From Alphaproteobacteria bacterium (GTDB lineage Bacteria; Pseudomonadota; Alphaproteobacteria; Caulobacterales; Aquidulcibacteraceae), in contig JAIYAO010000008.1 of assembly GCA_027488965.1 (NCBI GenBank), positions 1 to 49,174 of the forward strand: a DNA stretch of 49,174 bases. The letters are read 5' to 3'. The first letter of the stretch is position 1. Each line of letters opens with the position of its first letter. Of this stretch, positions 28,572-39,520 are shown piece by piece. The translations under genes and the position numbers were made by a program. The notes under the pieces were generated by a model. It was given only the letters and a program-made list of their open reading frames with translations. It did no database searches and had not been told where the DNA came from.

Positions 28572-29702
28572 ATGGCTGCGCCCTATCGCCTCTACGGGGC
28601 GGACCTTTCGCCCTATTCGATGAAGGTCCTCCACGTTCTGAAGTACAAGTCGATTCCGCATGAATGGATCGCGCGCACCGCCGCGCGGCAGGCGGAGTTC
28701 CAGCGGTTCGCCAAGCTGCCGCTGGTGCCGGTGCTGGTGGGCGCCGACGATTTCTCCCAGCAGGATTCCACCCCGATCATCGAAACGCTGGAGCGGCGCT
28801 ACCCGGAGCCCTCGATCGTGCCGGACGACCCGGCGCTGGCGTTCGTGTCGGCGCTGCTGGAGGACTACGCCGACGAGTGGGTCAACAAGGCGATGTTCCA
28901 CTACCGCTGGACCTACGACGCCGATCAGCAAAGCGCCGCGCACCGCATCGTGGCGGCGATGTTCGAGGGCGATGACCAGATGGACCGCGCCGCCGCCGAG
29001 GCCGCGATCCGCGAGCGGATGACGCAGCGCGTGCACCTTGTGGGCTCAAGCGCGGCCACCGCGCCGGTGATCGAACAGTCGTTCAAGCGCCTCATCGCCC
29101 TGCTGGAAGCCCACCTCGCCAGCCGGTCCTACCTGTTCGGCGGGCGCCCGGCGATCGCCGATTTCGGCCTGGCGGCGCAGCTGGCGCAGCTGCTCTCCGA
29201 TCCCACGCCGGGCGCGCTGCTGCGCGCACAGGCGCCGAAAGTCGCGGCGTGGTGCGCGCGGGTGGCGCAGGCCGCCGTGGAGGGGCCGTTCGAGCCGCTC
29301 GACGCGCTGATTCCGACGCTCGCCCCGCTGCTGCAGGACGAAGTGGCGGGCGTGTACCTGCCGTGGATGGCGGCCAACGCCGCAGCCCTCCAGGCGGGTG
29401 AACAGGTCGATGTGGACCTGCCGGGCGGCGCGTTCACGCAGGCCCCGCAGAAGTATGCCGCGCGGTCCTTCCAGGACATCCGGGCGCGCTATCGCACGGT
29501 CAGCGACGGGTCTCTGGCGGCGCTGATGGCGCAGACGCACTGCGCCGACTGGCTCGCCGCCTCCGCCGAAGACGAGGACGGCGATGGCGACGGCGAGGGT
29601 GACGAGATGCCGGCGCCCGCCAACGACGCAGACGAAACCTCCGCGCGGATCGCCGACGCCACGTCCACCACGGAAATCCTCGACCCCACCGCCGACGCCT
29701 AG
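28572..29702 (+). CDS. Glutathione S-transferase family protein
   Basis: YRLYGADLSPYSMKVLHVLKYKSIPHEWI...LPLVPVLVGADDFSQQDSTPIIETLERRYPEPS: thioredoxin-like GST N-terminal domain. Confidence 0.88.
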   Translation: MAAPYRLYGADLSPYSMKVLHVLKYKSIPHEWIARTAARQAEFQRFAKLPLVPVLVGADDFSQQDSTPIIETLERRYPEPSIVPDDPALAFVSALLEDYADEWVNKAMFHYRWTYDADQQSAAHRIVAAMFEGDDQMDRAAAEAAIRERMTQRVHLVGSSAATAPVIEQSFKRLIALLEAHLASRSYLFGGRPAIADFGLAAQLAQLLSDPTPGALLRAQAPKVAAWCARVAQAAVEGPFEPLDALIPTLAPLLQDEVAGVYLPWMAANAAALQAGEQVDVDLPGGAFTQAPQKYAARSFQDIRARYRTVSDGSLAALMAQTHCADWLAASAEDEDGDGDGEGDEMPAPANDADETSARIADATSTTEILDPTADA

Positions 29703-29716
29703 ACCGTCCTCCACCA

Positions 29717-29752
29717 CAAGAAAAAGCGGCGCGCCCGGGGGAGCGCGCCGCT
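29717..29752 (-). terminator. Rho-independent terminator of the Hsp20 gene
   Basis: Reverse strand AGCGGCGCGC-TCCCCCGG-GCGCGCCGCT-TTTTCTTG: 10-bp perfect stem plus U tract. Confidence 0.88.
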
Positions 29753-29789
29753 GCATTGGGGGATTGGGGAGTTCGGTAGCGTGCGGCGG

Positions 29790-30260
29790 TTACGCGGCGT
29801 CGGCGTCGATGGTCTTGGCCTTGCGGGCCGGGGCCGCGGCGCCGGTGTTGATGGCGATGGTGCGCGGCTTCAGCGCCTCGGGCAGTTCGCGGATCAGATC
29901 GACCACGAGCACGCCGTTTTCCAGCCGCGCGGTGTCGACGCGGACGTAGTCCGCCAGGCCGAAGCGGCGCTCGAAGCTGCGCTCCGCGATGCCGCGGTGC
30001 AGGAACCGGCGCGCTTCCTCTACCGGCGCCTTGCGGCCGGCGACGATGAGCGTGCTGTCCTTGAACTCGATGTGCAGCTCTTCGGGCGCGAAGCCGGCCA
30101 CGGCGAGCTCGATGCGGAAGCCGTCATCGCCGGTCTGTTCGACGTTGAAGGGGGGATAGCCAGGCGCCGCGTCCAACCGCATGGCGTTGTCGATCAGCGT
30201 GTTGATGCGGTCGAAGCCCACCAGCGTGCGGTAGAGGGGGGAGAGATCCTTGGTCTGCAT
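29790..30260 (-). CDS. Hsp20 family small heat-shock protein
   Basis: MQTKDLSPLYRTLVGFDRINTLIDNAMRLDAAPGYPPFNVEQTGDDGFRIELAVAGFAPEELHIEFKDSTLIVAGRK; IbpA-like alpha-crystallin domain. Confidence 0.96.
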   Translation of the reverse strand: MQTKDLSPLYRTLVGFDRINTLIDNAMRLDAAPGYPPFNVEQTGDDGFRIELAVAGFAPEELHIEFKDSTLIVAGRKAPVEEARRFLHRGIAERSFERRFGLADYVRVDTARLENGVLVVDLIRELPEALKPRTIAINTGAAAPARKAKTIDADAA

Positions 30261-30330
30261 GACATGTCCTTTCCAAGCGACACATTGCGCGCTCCCGTCA
30301 TTCCCGGGGGAGGCTGCCGGGCGACGGCCG
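30261..30330 (-). promoter_or_regulatory. ROSE-type RNA thermometer in the Hsp20 5' UTR
   Basis: Reverse strand ...AAUGUGUCGCUUGGAAAGGACAUGUC-AUG: UCGCU pairs with AGGA with bulged G, extended by AUGUG/CAUGU; a second hairpin CUCCC...GGGAG lies upstream. Confidence 0.75.
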
Positions 30331-30505
30331 CGGCCCAGTTGGCGCCGAAGCCGTCCTGCGCACCCTCGACTTGAGCGGTGCACGCGGTTGAGATGGGAAG
30401 CCGTCCAAAGGCGTCAAGAGGCCACACGGGACCTCCCGGGGCCGTGACTTTCCCCCGGCAGGTCAGGCTGGTAAGCCCCGCTCCATAACCCAGAGGATAA
30501 CGCTC

Positions 30506-31357
30506 ATGCTTCGCTCCCTGATCGGCGTCGCCGCCGCCGTCACGCTCGCCGCCTGCGCCACCGCCCCGCAAGCGGCGGCCCCCACGCCCGACGCCGCGCT
30601 CGTGGCCGCCGTGGCCGGCGACTGGCGCTCCGCCGGGGACAAGGCCCGCGACGGCGCGCGCCGCCCGGCCGAGGTGCTGGCGTTCTGGGGCGTGAAGCCG
30701 GGCGCATCGACCCTCGAACTCAGCCCCGGCGGCGGCTACTGGACCGACATCCTCGCGCCCTATGCCAAGGCCACGGGCGGCCGTTACTTCGCCACCGCCG
30801 CAGACCTCTCCAACCCCGCCCTGTCGGAAGGCGCCAAGCGCAACCGCGCCGCCTTCGAGGCCCGCCTCGCCGCGAAGCCCGATGTTTACGGCAATGTGAC
30901 GCTGGTGAACTTCGGCCAGGTCTCCACCTCGCTCGGCGCGCCGAACTCGCTGGACGTCGTCATCACGGCCCGCAACGTCCACAACTGGATGGCGGCCGAC
31001 ATGCTGGACAAGGTGTTCAAGCAGTCCTTCGACGTGCTGAAGCCGGGCGGCGTGTTCGCCGTGGAGGAGCACCGCGCCCCCGTGGGACCGCAGGACCCCA
31101 AGGCCGAGAACGGCTACGTGACGGAGGCGTTCGTCCTCGCCGCCGCCGAGCGCGCCGGCTTCCGCCTCGACGCCCGCAGCGAACTGCTCGCCAACCCGAA
31201 GGACACCAAGGATCACCCCTTCGGCGTGTGGACGCTGCCGCCCGTGGGCCGCACCGCGCCCGCCGGCCAGCCCGCCAACCCCGCCTTCGACCGCACGAAG
31301 TACAACGCCATCGGCGAAAGCGACCGCATGGCGCTGCGCTTCGTCAAGCCGAAGTGA
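30506..31357 (+). CDS. Secreted/lipoprotein class I methyltransferase-like protein (COG4798 type)
   Basis: MLRSLIGVAAAVTLAACATAP lipobox; VLAFWGVKPGASTLELSPGGGYWTDILAPY...LDVVITARNVHNW. Confidence 0.88.
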   Translation: MLRSLIGVAAAVTLAACATAPQAAAPTPDAALVAAVAGDWRSAGDKARDGARRPAEVLAFWGVKPGASTLELSPGGGYWTDILAPYAKATGGRYFATAADLSNPALSEGAKRNRAAFEARLAAKPDVYGNVTLVNFGQVSTSLGAPNSLDVVITARNVHNWMAADMLDKVFKQSFDVLKPGGVFAVEEHRAPVGPQDPKAENGYVTEAFVLAAAERAGFRLDARSELLANPKDTKDHPFGVWTLPPVGRTAPAGQPANPAFDRTKYNAIGESDRMALRFVKPK

Positions 31358-31388
31358 CCCGGACGCCCGTTTGCGGTAGGCTGCGGGC

Positions 31389-31970
31389 ATGATCCGGTCC
31401 CTAACGACCCGCGGCGCGGAAGGCTTCGACCGGCGTGCGTTCACTGTCGACGACGTGCAGCGCATGCTCGAAGCCGGCGTGCTGGATCGGGACGAGAAGT
31501 TCGAGTTGATCCGGGGGGAGATCGTTCCGATGAACGCGCAACTCACCCCCCATGCGATGATCAAGAGCCGAATAGGGCGCTGGCTCGGGTCGCGGCTGGA
31601 CGAGGCGACCTACGACGTCGGCGTCGATGTCACGGTTCGGGTCGGACAGACGGCGCTGTTCGAGCCGGACGTATTCGTCGCTCGGCGATTGGCGATGCTG
31701 GCCCGGGAGTTCCTCTCGGCGCAGTCCGCCTTGCTGGTCGTGGAGGTCGCAGACACGACGCTGAGCATCGACCGTGACGTCAAGGCGCCGGACTATGCGG
31801 CGGCGGGTGTTCCCGAACTCTGGGTGGTGGACATCAACCGGCGCGAGACTCTCGTGTTTCTAGGCGACGGCGGTGGACGGTTTGCGCCGCCTGTCGTTAT
31901 TCCCTTCGCCGGTTCGCTCTCGCCGGGTTTCGCGCCGGAGTTGTCGCTGGTGCTTGCCGCGCTGGAGTGA
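31389..31970 (+). CDS. Uma2 family endonuclease (DUF820)
   Basis: LDRDEKFELIRGEIVPMNAQLTPHAMIKSRI...ALFEPDVFVARR...LLVVEVADTTLSIDRDVKAPDYAAAGVPELWVVDINRRE. Confidence 0.93.
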   Translation: MIRSLTTRGAEGFDRRAFTVDDVQRMLEAGVLDRDEKFELIRGEIVPMNAQLTPHAMIKSRIGRWLGSRLDEATYDVGVDVTVRVGQTALFEPDVFVARRLAMLAREFLSAQSALLVVEVADTTLSIDRDVKAPDYAAAGVPELWVVDINRRETLVFLGDGGGRFAPPVVIPFAGSLSPGFAPELSLVLAALE

Positions 31971-31974
31971 CGCA

Positions 31975-32268
31975 TCACCCCGCCTGCGCGTCGATGGACA
32001 GCGCGTGCAGGCCGGCGTCGAACTCGTCCGCAAGCGCTGAGGTGACGGCGCGGTGGCGGGACACGCGGGTCATGTCAGCGAAGGCGGCTGCGACGATGCG
32101 CACCCGGAAATGCGTCTCGCCCTCGGGCCTGGCGCCCGCGTGGCCGGCATGTTTGTGGCTCTCGTCGATCACTTCGAGGGCGGTCGGTGCGAAACGTGTC
32201 GTCAACGAAGCGCGAATACGCTCGCTTCGGCTTGTCAATTCCTTGTTCGCAGCGCCCATCACGCACAT
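31975..32268 (-). CDS. bolA: BolA family protein
   Basis: RIRASLTTRFAPTALEVIDESHKHAGHAG...ETHFRVRIVAAAFADMTRVSRHRAVTSALADEF. Start ATG 32268 or 32259. Confidence 0.93.
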   Translation of the reverse strand: MCVMGAANKELTSRSERIRASLTTRFAPTALEVIDESHKHAGHAGARPEGETHFRVRIVAAAFADMTRVSRHRAVTSALADEFDAGLHALSIDAQAG

Positions 32269-32277
32269 ACTCCACTC

Positions 32278-32898
32278 ATGGTCGACACGTTCGAATACCG
32301 GCCCAAGTTTGTCGACATCCGCGGCAAGAAGCCGACGCCGGAGACGGTCGAGCGCGCGCCGACGGAACGGCCCTGCGACCAGATAGGGTGCCGCCTCAAG
32401 GGCGCCCACCGGGCGCCGAAGGCGCGCGGCAAGGAAAACACCGAATTCTGGTGGTTCTGCGCCAGCCACGCGGGCGAGTACAACCGCCGCTGGAATTACT
32501 TCGAGGGCATGTCCGACACGGAGCTTCGGGACTACGAGGCCGCCGAGCGGTCGGGGCACCGGCCCACCTGGAAATTCCGCGCCGGCCGGGGCGACCGCCT
32601 CTCCGCCGCGCAGCGCAACTTCGACAAGGGCGCCAGGGTCGATCCCGTCCACCTGTTCCGGGACGGGGCCGCCGCCGCCCGCGCCCCGCGGGAGCGCCAC
32701 CTCGGCCGCCTGCAGGTGCTGGCGCTGGAGGCGCTCGACCTCGACCAACGCGCGACGCCCGAGGTGGTGCGCGCCAAGTACGCCGAACTGGTCAAGCGCT
32801 ACCACCCGGACTCCAACGGCGGGGACCGCACCATGGAAGCCCAGCTTCATAAGGTCGTGCGCGCCTACCAGACCCTGAAGGCCGGCAAGCTCGCCTGA
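32278..32898 (+). CDS. J domain-containing (DnaJ-like) protein
   Basis: C-terminal EVVRAKYAELVKRYHPDSNGGD with HPD motif; divergent from bolA. Confidence 0.93.
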   Translation: MVDTFEYRPKFVDIRGKKPTPETVERAPTERPCDQIGCRLKGAHRAPKARGKENTEFWWFCASHAGEYNRRWNYFEGMSDTELRDYEAAERSGHRPTWKFRAGRGDRLSAAQRNFDKGARVDPVHLFRDGAAAARAPRERHLGRLQVLALEALDLDQRATPEVVRAKYAELVKRYHPDSNGGDRTMEAQLHKVVRAYQTLKAGKLA

Positions 32899-33006
32899 GG
32901 CCCCTTGGCGTTACGGCACTGCGGCTTGTTACCGGGGCGCCCGTGACGGGGCCGCCCAGTCACGCCTATTCTGGCGCCAGACGCCGCTCACCCACGAAAG
33001 ACGCCG

Positions 33007-33993
33007 ATGACCGCCGCCGACGACCTCCTGACCATGAAGCCCGACAAGACCGTCTCCGCGAAGGAGTTCGGCGTGCCGTCCGACATGAAGATCCCGAAGT
33101 TCGCCGCCCGCACGGAGTATGTGCCGGAGGTGGACGAGGCCTACCGCTTCGATCCCCAGACCACGCTGGCGATCCTTGCGGGCTTCGCCCACAACCGGCG
33201 CGTGATGGTGCAGGGCTATCACGGCACAGGAAAGTCCACGCACATCGAGCAGGTGGCGGCGCGGCTCAACTGGCCGATGATCCGCATCAACCTCGACAGC
33301 CACGTGAGCCGCATCGATCTCGTCGGCAAGGACGCGATCGTGCTGAAGGACGGCAAGCAGATCACCGAATTCCGCGAAGGCATCCTGCCGTGGGCGCTGC
33401 AGCGCCCGGTGGCGATCTGCTTCGACGAGTACGATGCTGGCCGCCCGGACGTGATGTTCGTGATCCAGCGCGTACTGGAGGCTTCCGGCAAGCTTACGCT
33501 GCTGGACCAGAACCGCGTGATCAGCCCGCACCCGCAGTTCCGCCTGTTCGCCACGACGAACACGGTTGGTCTCGGCGACACCACGGGCCTCTACCACGGC
33601 ACGCAGCAGATCAACCAGGGCCAGATGGACCGCTGGAACATCGTCACCACGCTCAACTATCTCGACCACGACGCCGAAGCCGCCATCGTGCTCGCCAAGG
33701 CCGGCAAGGACTACGACACGGCGGATGGCCGGAAGACCATCATGGCCATGGTCCGCGTCGCCGACATGACGCGCAACGCCTTCATGAACGGCGACATCTC
33801 CACGGTGATGAGCCCGCGCACGGTGATCACCTGGGCCGAAAACGCCCGCATCTTCGGCGACGTGGGCGCCGCCTTCCGCATGACCTTCCTGAACAAGTGC
33901 GACGAACTGGAGCGGCCCACGGTGGCGGAGTTCTACCAGCGCTGCTTCGGCACGGACCTGCCGGAAGCGGCGACGCGGGTGAAGGTGGCGTAG
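33007..33993 (+). CDS. cobS: Cobaltochelatase subunit CobS
   Basis: [96 protein letters not shown]+ CobS. Confidence 0.95.
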   Translation: MTAADDLLTMKPDKTVSAKEFGVPSDMKIPKFAARTEYVPEVDEAYRFDPQTTLAILAGFAHNRRVMVQGYHGTGKSTHIEQVAARLNWPMIRINLDSHVSRIDLVGKDAIVLKDGKQITEFREGILPWALQRPVAICFDEYDAGRPDVMFVIQRVLEASGKLTLLDQNRVISPHPQFRLFATTNTVGLGDTTGLYHGTQQINQGQMDRWNIVTTLNYLDHDAEAAIVLAKAGKDYDTADGRKTIMAMVRVADMTRNAFMNGDISTVMSPRTVITWAENARIFGDVGAAFRMTFLNKCDELERPTVAEFYQRCFGTDLPEAATRVKVA

Positions 33994-34045
33994 GCGTTGC
34001 GGACGGGGCTCTAGACCGCGACCGTACGGCGCGACCGGTGTTCAC

Positions 34046-34882
34046 TCATCCCTTCAGCGCTCGTTCCACCCGCCTCTTGTCCACCCTGCGCGTCGGCGCC
34101 CTGTGGTTTTGCGTGAGATACTCTCTCATGGAGTAGGCGCGCTGCGTCATCTCCCGATGATCCACCGTGCTGCGCTCGATCTCGAGTAGGAGGGCGTCCG
34201 TGAGACGCAGGGACGCGGCATGGTCCGCCGCCTGCGGTGCGAACTCGAGGATCAGATCCACCATCTCCGCGAACACGGGGTTGACGTTGCGGTGGTAGAC
34301 CGAGATCTGGTCCCAGCCTTTGCGCATCAGTTTGGAGAAGTTCGTCGGCGCGTCGTCACGGCGTTCGCGGACGGCTTCGCACAAGGAAAAGACCCAGCTG
34401 CGGATGGTGTCGGGATCGACCCAGTCCGCCATGTAGAAGTCCATCTGGTCGCTTTGCAGGCCCCAGTACCGGCGGAAGTAGCGCCGAACGGATACCAAAG
34501 ACGGGTCGTTGTAGTCGGCACGGCCGTCATACTTGTCGATGCCGGCGGCGCTGCGGTCCTGGTAGAGCTGATCGTAGCGGTTCGCGCAGTGCAGGATCAC
34601 CGTCGCGCGCGTATTGAGAAACGCGATGCGCTCGTTCTCGCTCAGGCTGCGCCAGGCCACGTAGATGGTGGGGAGCAGGAACGCGGCCCCGATGATCTGG
34701 GCGTAATCCTCAGGGCCCGCGCCCGCGAACGATTTCTGGAGGCTCGCCGCCAACGGCGCCGCATCGGGGAAAAACGCCGGCAGCCATGTCATGGCGAGGC
34801 CAATCGTGGCGGCGAAAGCCGACAGCGTGGCGACGACCACAAGCAGGAAAGACGCGAATGTCCGCCACTTCCGCGCATTCAT
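34046..34882 (-). CDS. Hypothetical protein with two N-terminal TM helices and a cytosolic helical domain
   Basis: MNARKWRTFASFLLVVVATLSAFAATIGLAM...IIGAAFLLPTIYVAWRSLSENERIAFLNTRATVILHCANRYDQLYQDR; no recognised family. Start could be 34909 or 34936. Confidence 0.72.
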   Translation of the reverse strand: MNARKWRTFASFLLVVVATLSAFAATIGLAMTWLPAFFPDAAPLAASLQKSFAGAGPEDYAQIIGAAFLLPTIYVAWRSLSENERIAFLNTRATVILHCANRYDQLYQDRSAAGIDKYDGRADYNDPSLVSVRRYFRRYWGLQSDQMDFYMADWVDPDTIRSWVFSLCEAVRERRDDAPTNFSKLMRKGWDQISVYHRNVNPVFAEMVDLILEFAPQAADHAASLRLTDALLLEIERSTVDHREMTQRAYSMREYLTQNHRAPTRRVDKRRVERALKG

Positions 34883-35026
34883 GGATGCGTCCCCCGATCG
34901 CACCAACATTCCAGCGGGGCGGGGGGCCCAAGTCAACGGCCTGTGAGTGTCATCGATGGTTCATGGGGGGCGGCTGGACCGCGCCTAGGCAGCGGCGCAC
35001 AAAACATGCGCCACCACGGAGATCCC

Positions 35027-35374
35027 ATGCCGTCCTTCGCCCATCTCGCCCCACCGCTCATGCTCGTCGCGTCCAACGTCTTCATGACGTTCGCCTGGTA
35101 CGGGCACCTTAGATACAAGGCCGCGCCGCTGGCGCTGGTGGTGATGGCGAGCTGGGGGATTGCGCTGTTCGAGTACTGGCTGGCGGTGCCGGCCAACCGC
35201 ATCGGGCATGCGGTCTATTCGGCGGCGGAGCTGAAGACCATGCAGGAGGTCATCACGCTCTGCGTGTTCGCGGGCTTCTCGGCGCTGTGGCTGAAGGAGC
35301 CGCTGTCGTGGAGCCAGCTGGGCGGCTTTGCCCTGATCGCGGCGGGCGCGGCGCTGGTGTTCTTCAAGCCGTGA
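35027..35374 (+). CDS. DMT family protein (DUF486)
   Basis: LMLVASNVFMTFAWYGHLRYKAAPLALVVMASWGIALFEYWLAVPANRIGHAVYSAAELKTMQEVITLCVF. Confidence 0.94.
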   Translation: MPSFAHLAPPLMLVASNVFMTFAWYGHLRYKAAPLALVVMASWGIALFEYWLAVPANRIGHAVYSAAELKTMQEVITLCVFAGFSALWLKEPLSWSQLGGFALIAAGAALVFFKP

Positions 35375-35383
35375 CCAAGTCCC

Positions 35384-35451
35384 GGAGCATGGACGACCTC
35401 GTCCATGCCACAGTGCTCGGCGCCTGACGCGGACGAGGTCGTCCGCGCTCC
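35384..35451. repeat. Double-palindrome intergenic element between convergent genes
   Basis: GGAGCATGGACGACCTCGTCCATGCC ... GACGCGGACGAGGTCGTCCGCGCTCC: two perfect palindromes (35388-35407 and 35428-35447) that are also inverted copies of each other. Confidence 0.85.
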
Positions 35452-35465
35452 AGGGGCGAAGCGGC

Positions 35466-38153
<2,688 letters not shown>

Positions 38154-38356
38154 GATGGGGGTGTGACCTGTGCGGCGAACTGAGCTTTGGCGTTCCGAGC
38201 AAGATCGGAAAGTGGCGGCGCACCCCCACGGGCGCGCGTGCGAAAAGGCTCTCGACTCGCGCTTCGGCGAGATTTAAGGAGCCGATTACGCGGTGTCAAT
38301 GCGACGTCGGGCACGTGCGCCGTTACCCTCAAGACCACGAATCGAGAGCGAGACGA

Positions 38357-39520
38357 ATGGGCCCAACCACCCGTTTCTGGCGGCCTCTGGCCATCTCCGT
38401 GGCCGTGGTCCTGGCGGTCGGCGCCGTGGGCCTCACGGCTTGCGACAACGGCGCACGGCTGGGGCGCGACGGCGACCGCGCGGCGTCGGCGGCGCCCATC
38501 GTGGCGGCCACCGTCAACGGCAAGCCCATCTACATCTCCGACGTGGAGGCCGAAGCCACCGTGCGGGGCCTCATCCGCGAGGGCGAGGAGTTCGATCCCA
38601 CCTCCGATGAATTCTTCCAGATTCTGGAGGACCTGATCGAGACGCGGCTGTTCGCCATGGAGGCCGAAACCCGCCAGCTCGACCGCAACGCCGACGTTCG
38701 CCACCGGCTGGAGCGCGCGCGGGAACTCATCCTCGCCGGCGCGCTGAACGACCAGATCCGCGATACAGCCCTCGACGAAGCGGCGGTGGAACGGCTGTAT
38801 CGCGATCAAGTCCGGCTCCTCCGCAGCAGCCGCGAGGTCCATCTCCGGCATGCCCTGTTCGCCACGAAAGACGCGGCGCAGGCGGCCAAAAGAAGGCTCG
38901 ATGCGGGCGCAAGCACGTTCGAGGAGATGGCCTACGACGTCTCCATCGACCGGGTGACCGGGGCCGAAGGCGGGGACATGGGCTTCAAGGTGCCCGAGGC
39001 GCTGCCGGACGGGATGCGCGAGGCCGCCGCCGGCACGCCCGTGGGCCAGGTGGCCGGGCCGTTCCAGACCACCGAGGGCTGGCACCTGCTCAAGGTCGAG
39101 GAGCGCCGCGAGGAGGCCCCGCCGTCCATCGACAGCCTGCGCCCCAAGATCGAGCAGTGGCTGATGTTCGAGGAGCAGCGCCGCCTGGTGGAGAAGCTGA
39201 AGGCCCAGGCCCGGATCGAGCGCATCATCGAGGAAAGCGCGGGTGTGGCCGCCGGGCGGGACAATCCGGCCCCCGCCGCCGCCAGCGCCGCCGCGCGCCA
39301 GCGCGGGGAGGCCCGCAAGCGGGACGCCGCCCAGACGCCGATGGGCCCCGGCGGCATCGCCGGCCCCGCGGGTCCGGGCGTGCCCATGATCGAGGCCCCG
39401 GCCGCCGCCCCGCCGCAGACCCCGCCGCGCAAGCGCCCGGCCGCCGCCGCGCCCGCGCCCGAGGAGACGCCCGCCCCGCCGCCGCCGGCGGCGCCCGCCA
39501 GCCCCGAACGGGAAACATGA
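38357..39520 (+). CDS. Peptidylprolyl isomerase (parvulin/SurA-like) lipoprotein
   Basis: VGAVGLTACDNG lipobox; VHLRHALFATKDAAQAAKRRLDAGASTFEEMAYDVSIDRVTGAEGGDMGF: rotamase domain; Pro/Ala-rich tail. Confidence 0.92.
   Translation: MGPTTRFWRPLAISVAVVLAVGAVGLTACDNGARLGRDGDRAASAAPIVAATVNGKPIYISDVEAEATVRGLIREGEEFDPTSDEFFQILEDLIETRLFAMEAETRQLDRNADVRHRLERARELILAGALNDQIRDTALDEAAVERLYRDQVRLLRSSREVHLRHALFATKDAAQAAKRRLDAGASTFEEMAYDVSIDRVTGAEGGDMGFKVPEALPDGMREAAAGTPVGQVAGPFQTTEGWHLLKVEERREEAPPSIDSLRPKIEQWLMFEEQRRLVEKLKAQARIERIIEESAGVAAGRDNPAPAAASAAARQRGEARKRDAAQTPMGPGGIAGPAGPGVPMIEAPAAAPPQTPPRKRPAAAAPAPEETPAPPPPAAPASPERET

Noticed and set aside
31389-31970. Uma2 gene as evidence of a defence island or mobile element
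   Set aside because: Uma2 genes are common isolated accessory genes and no defence partners or mobility genes are adjacent.
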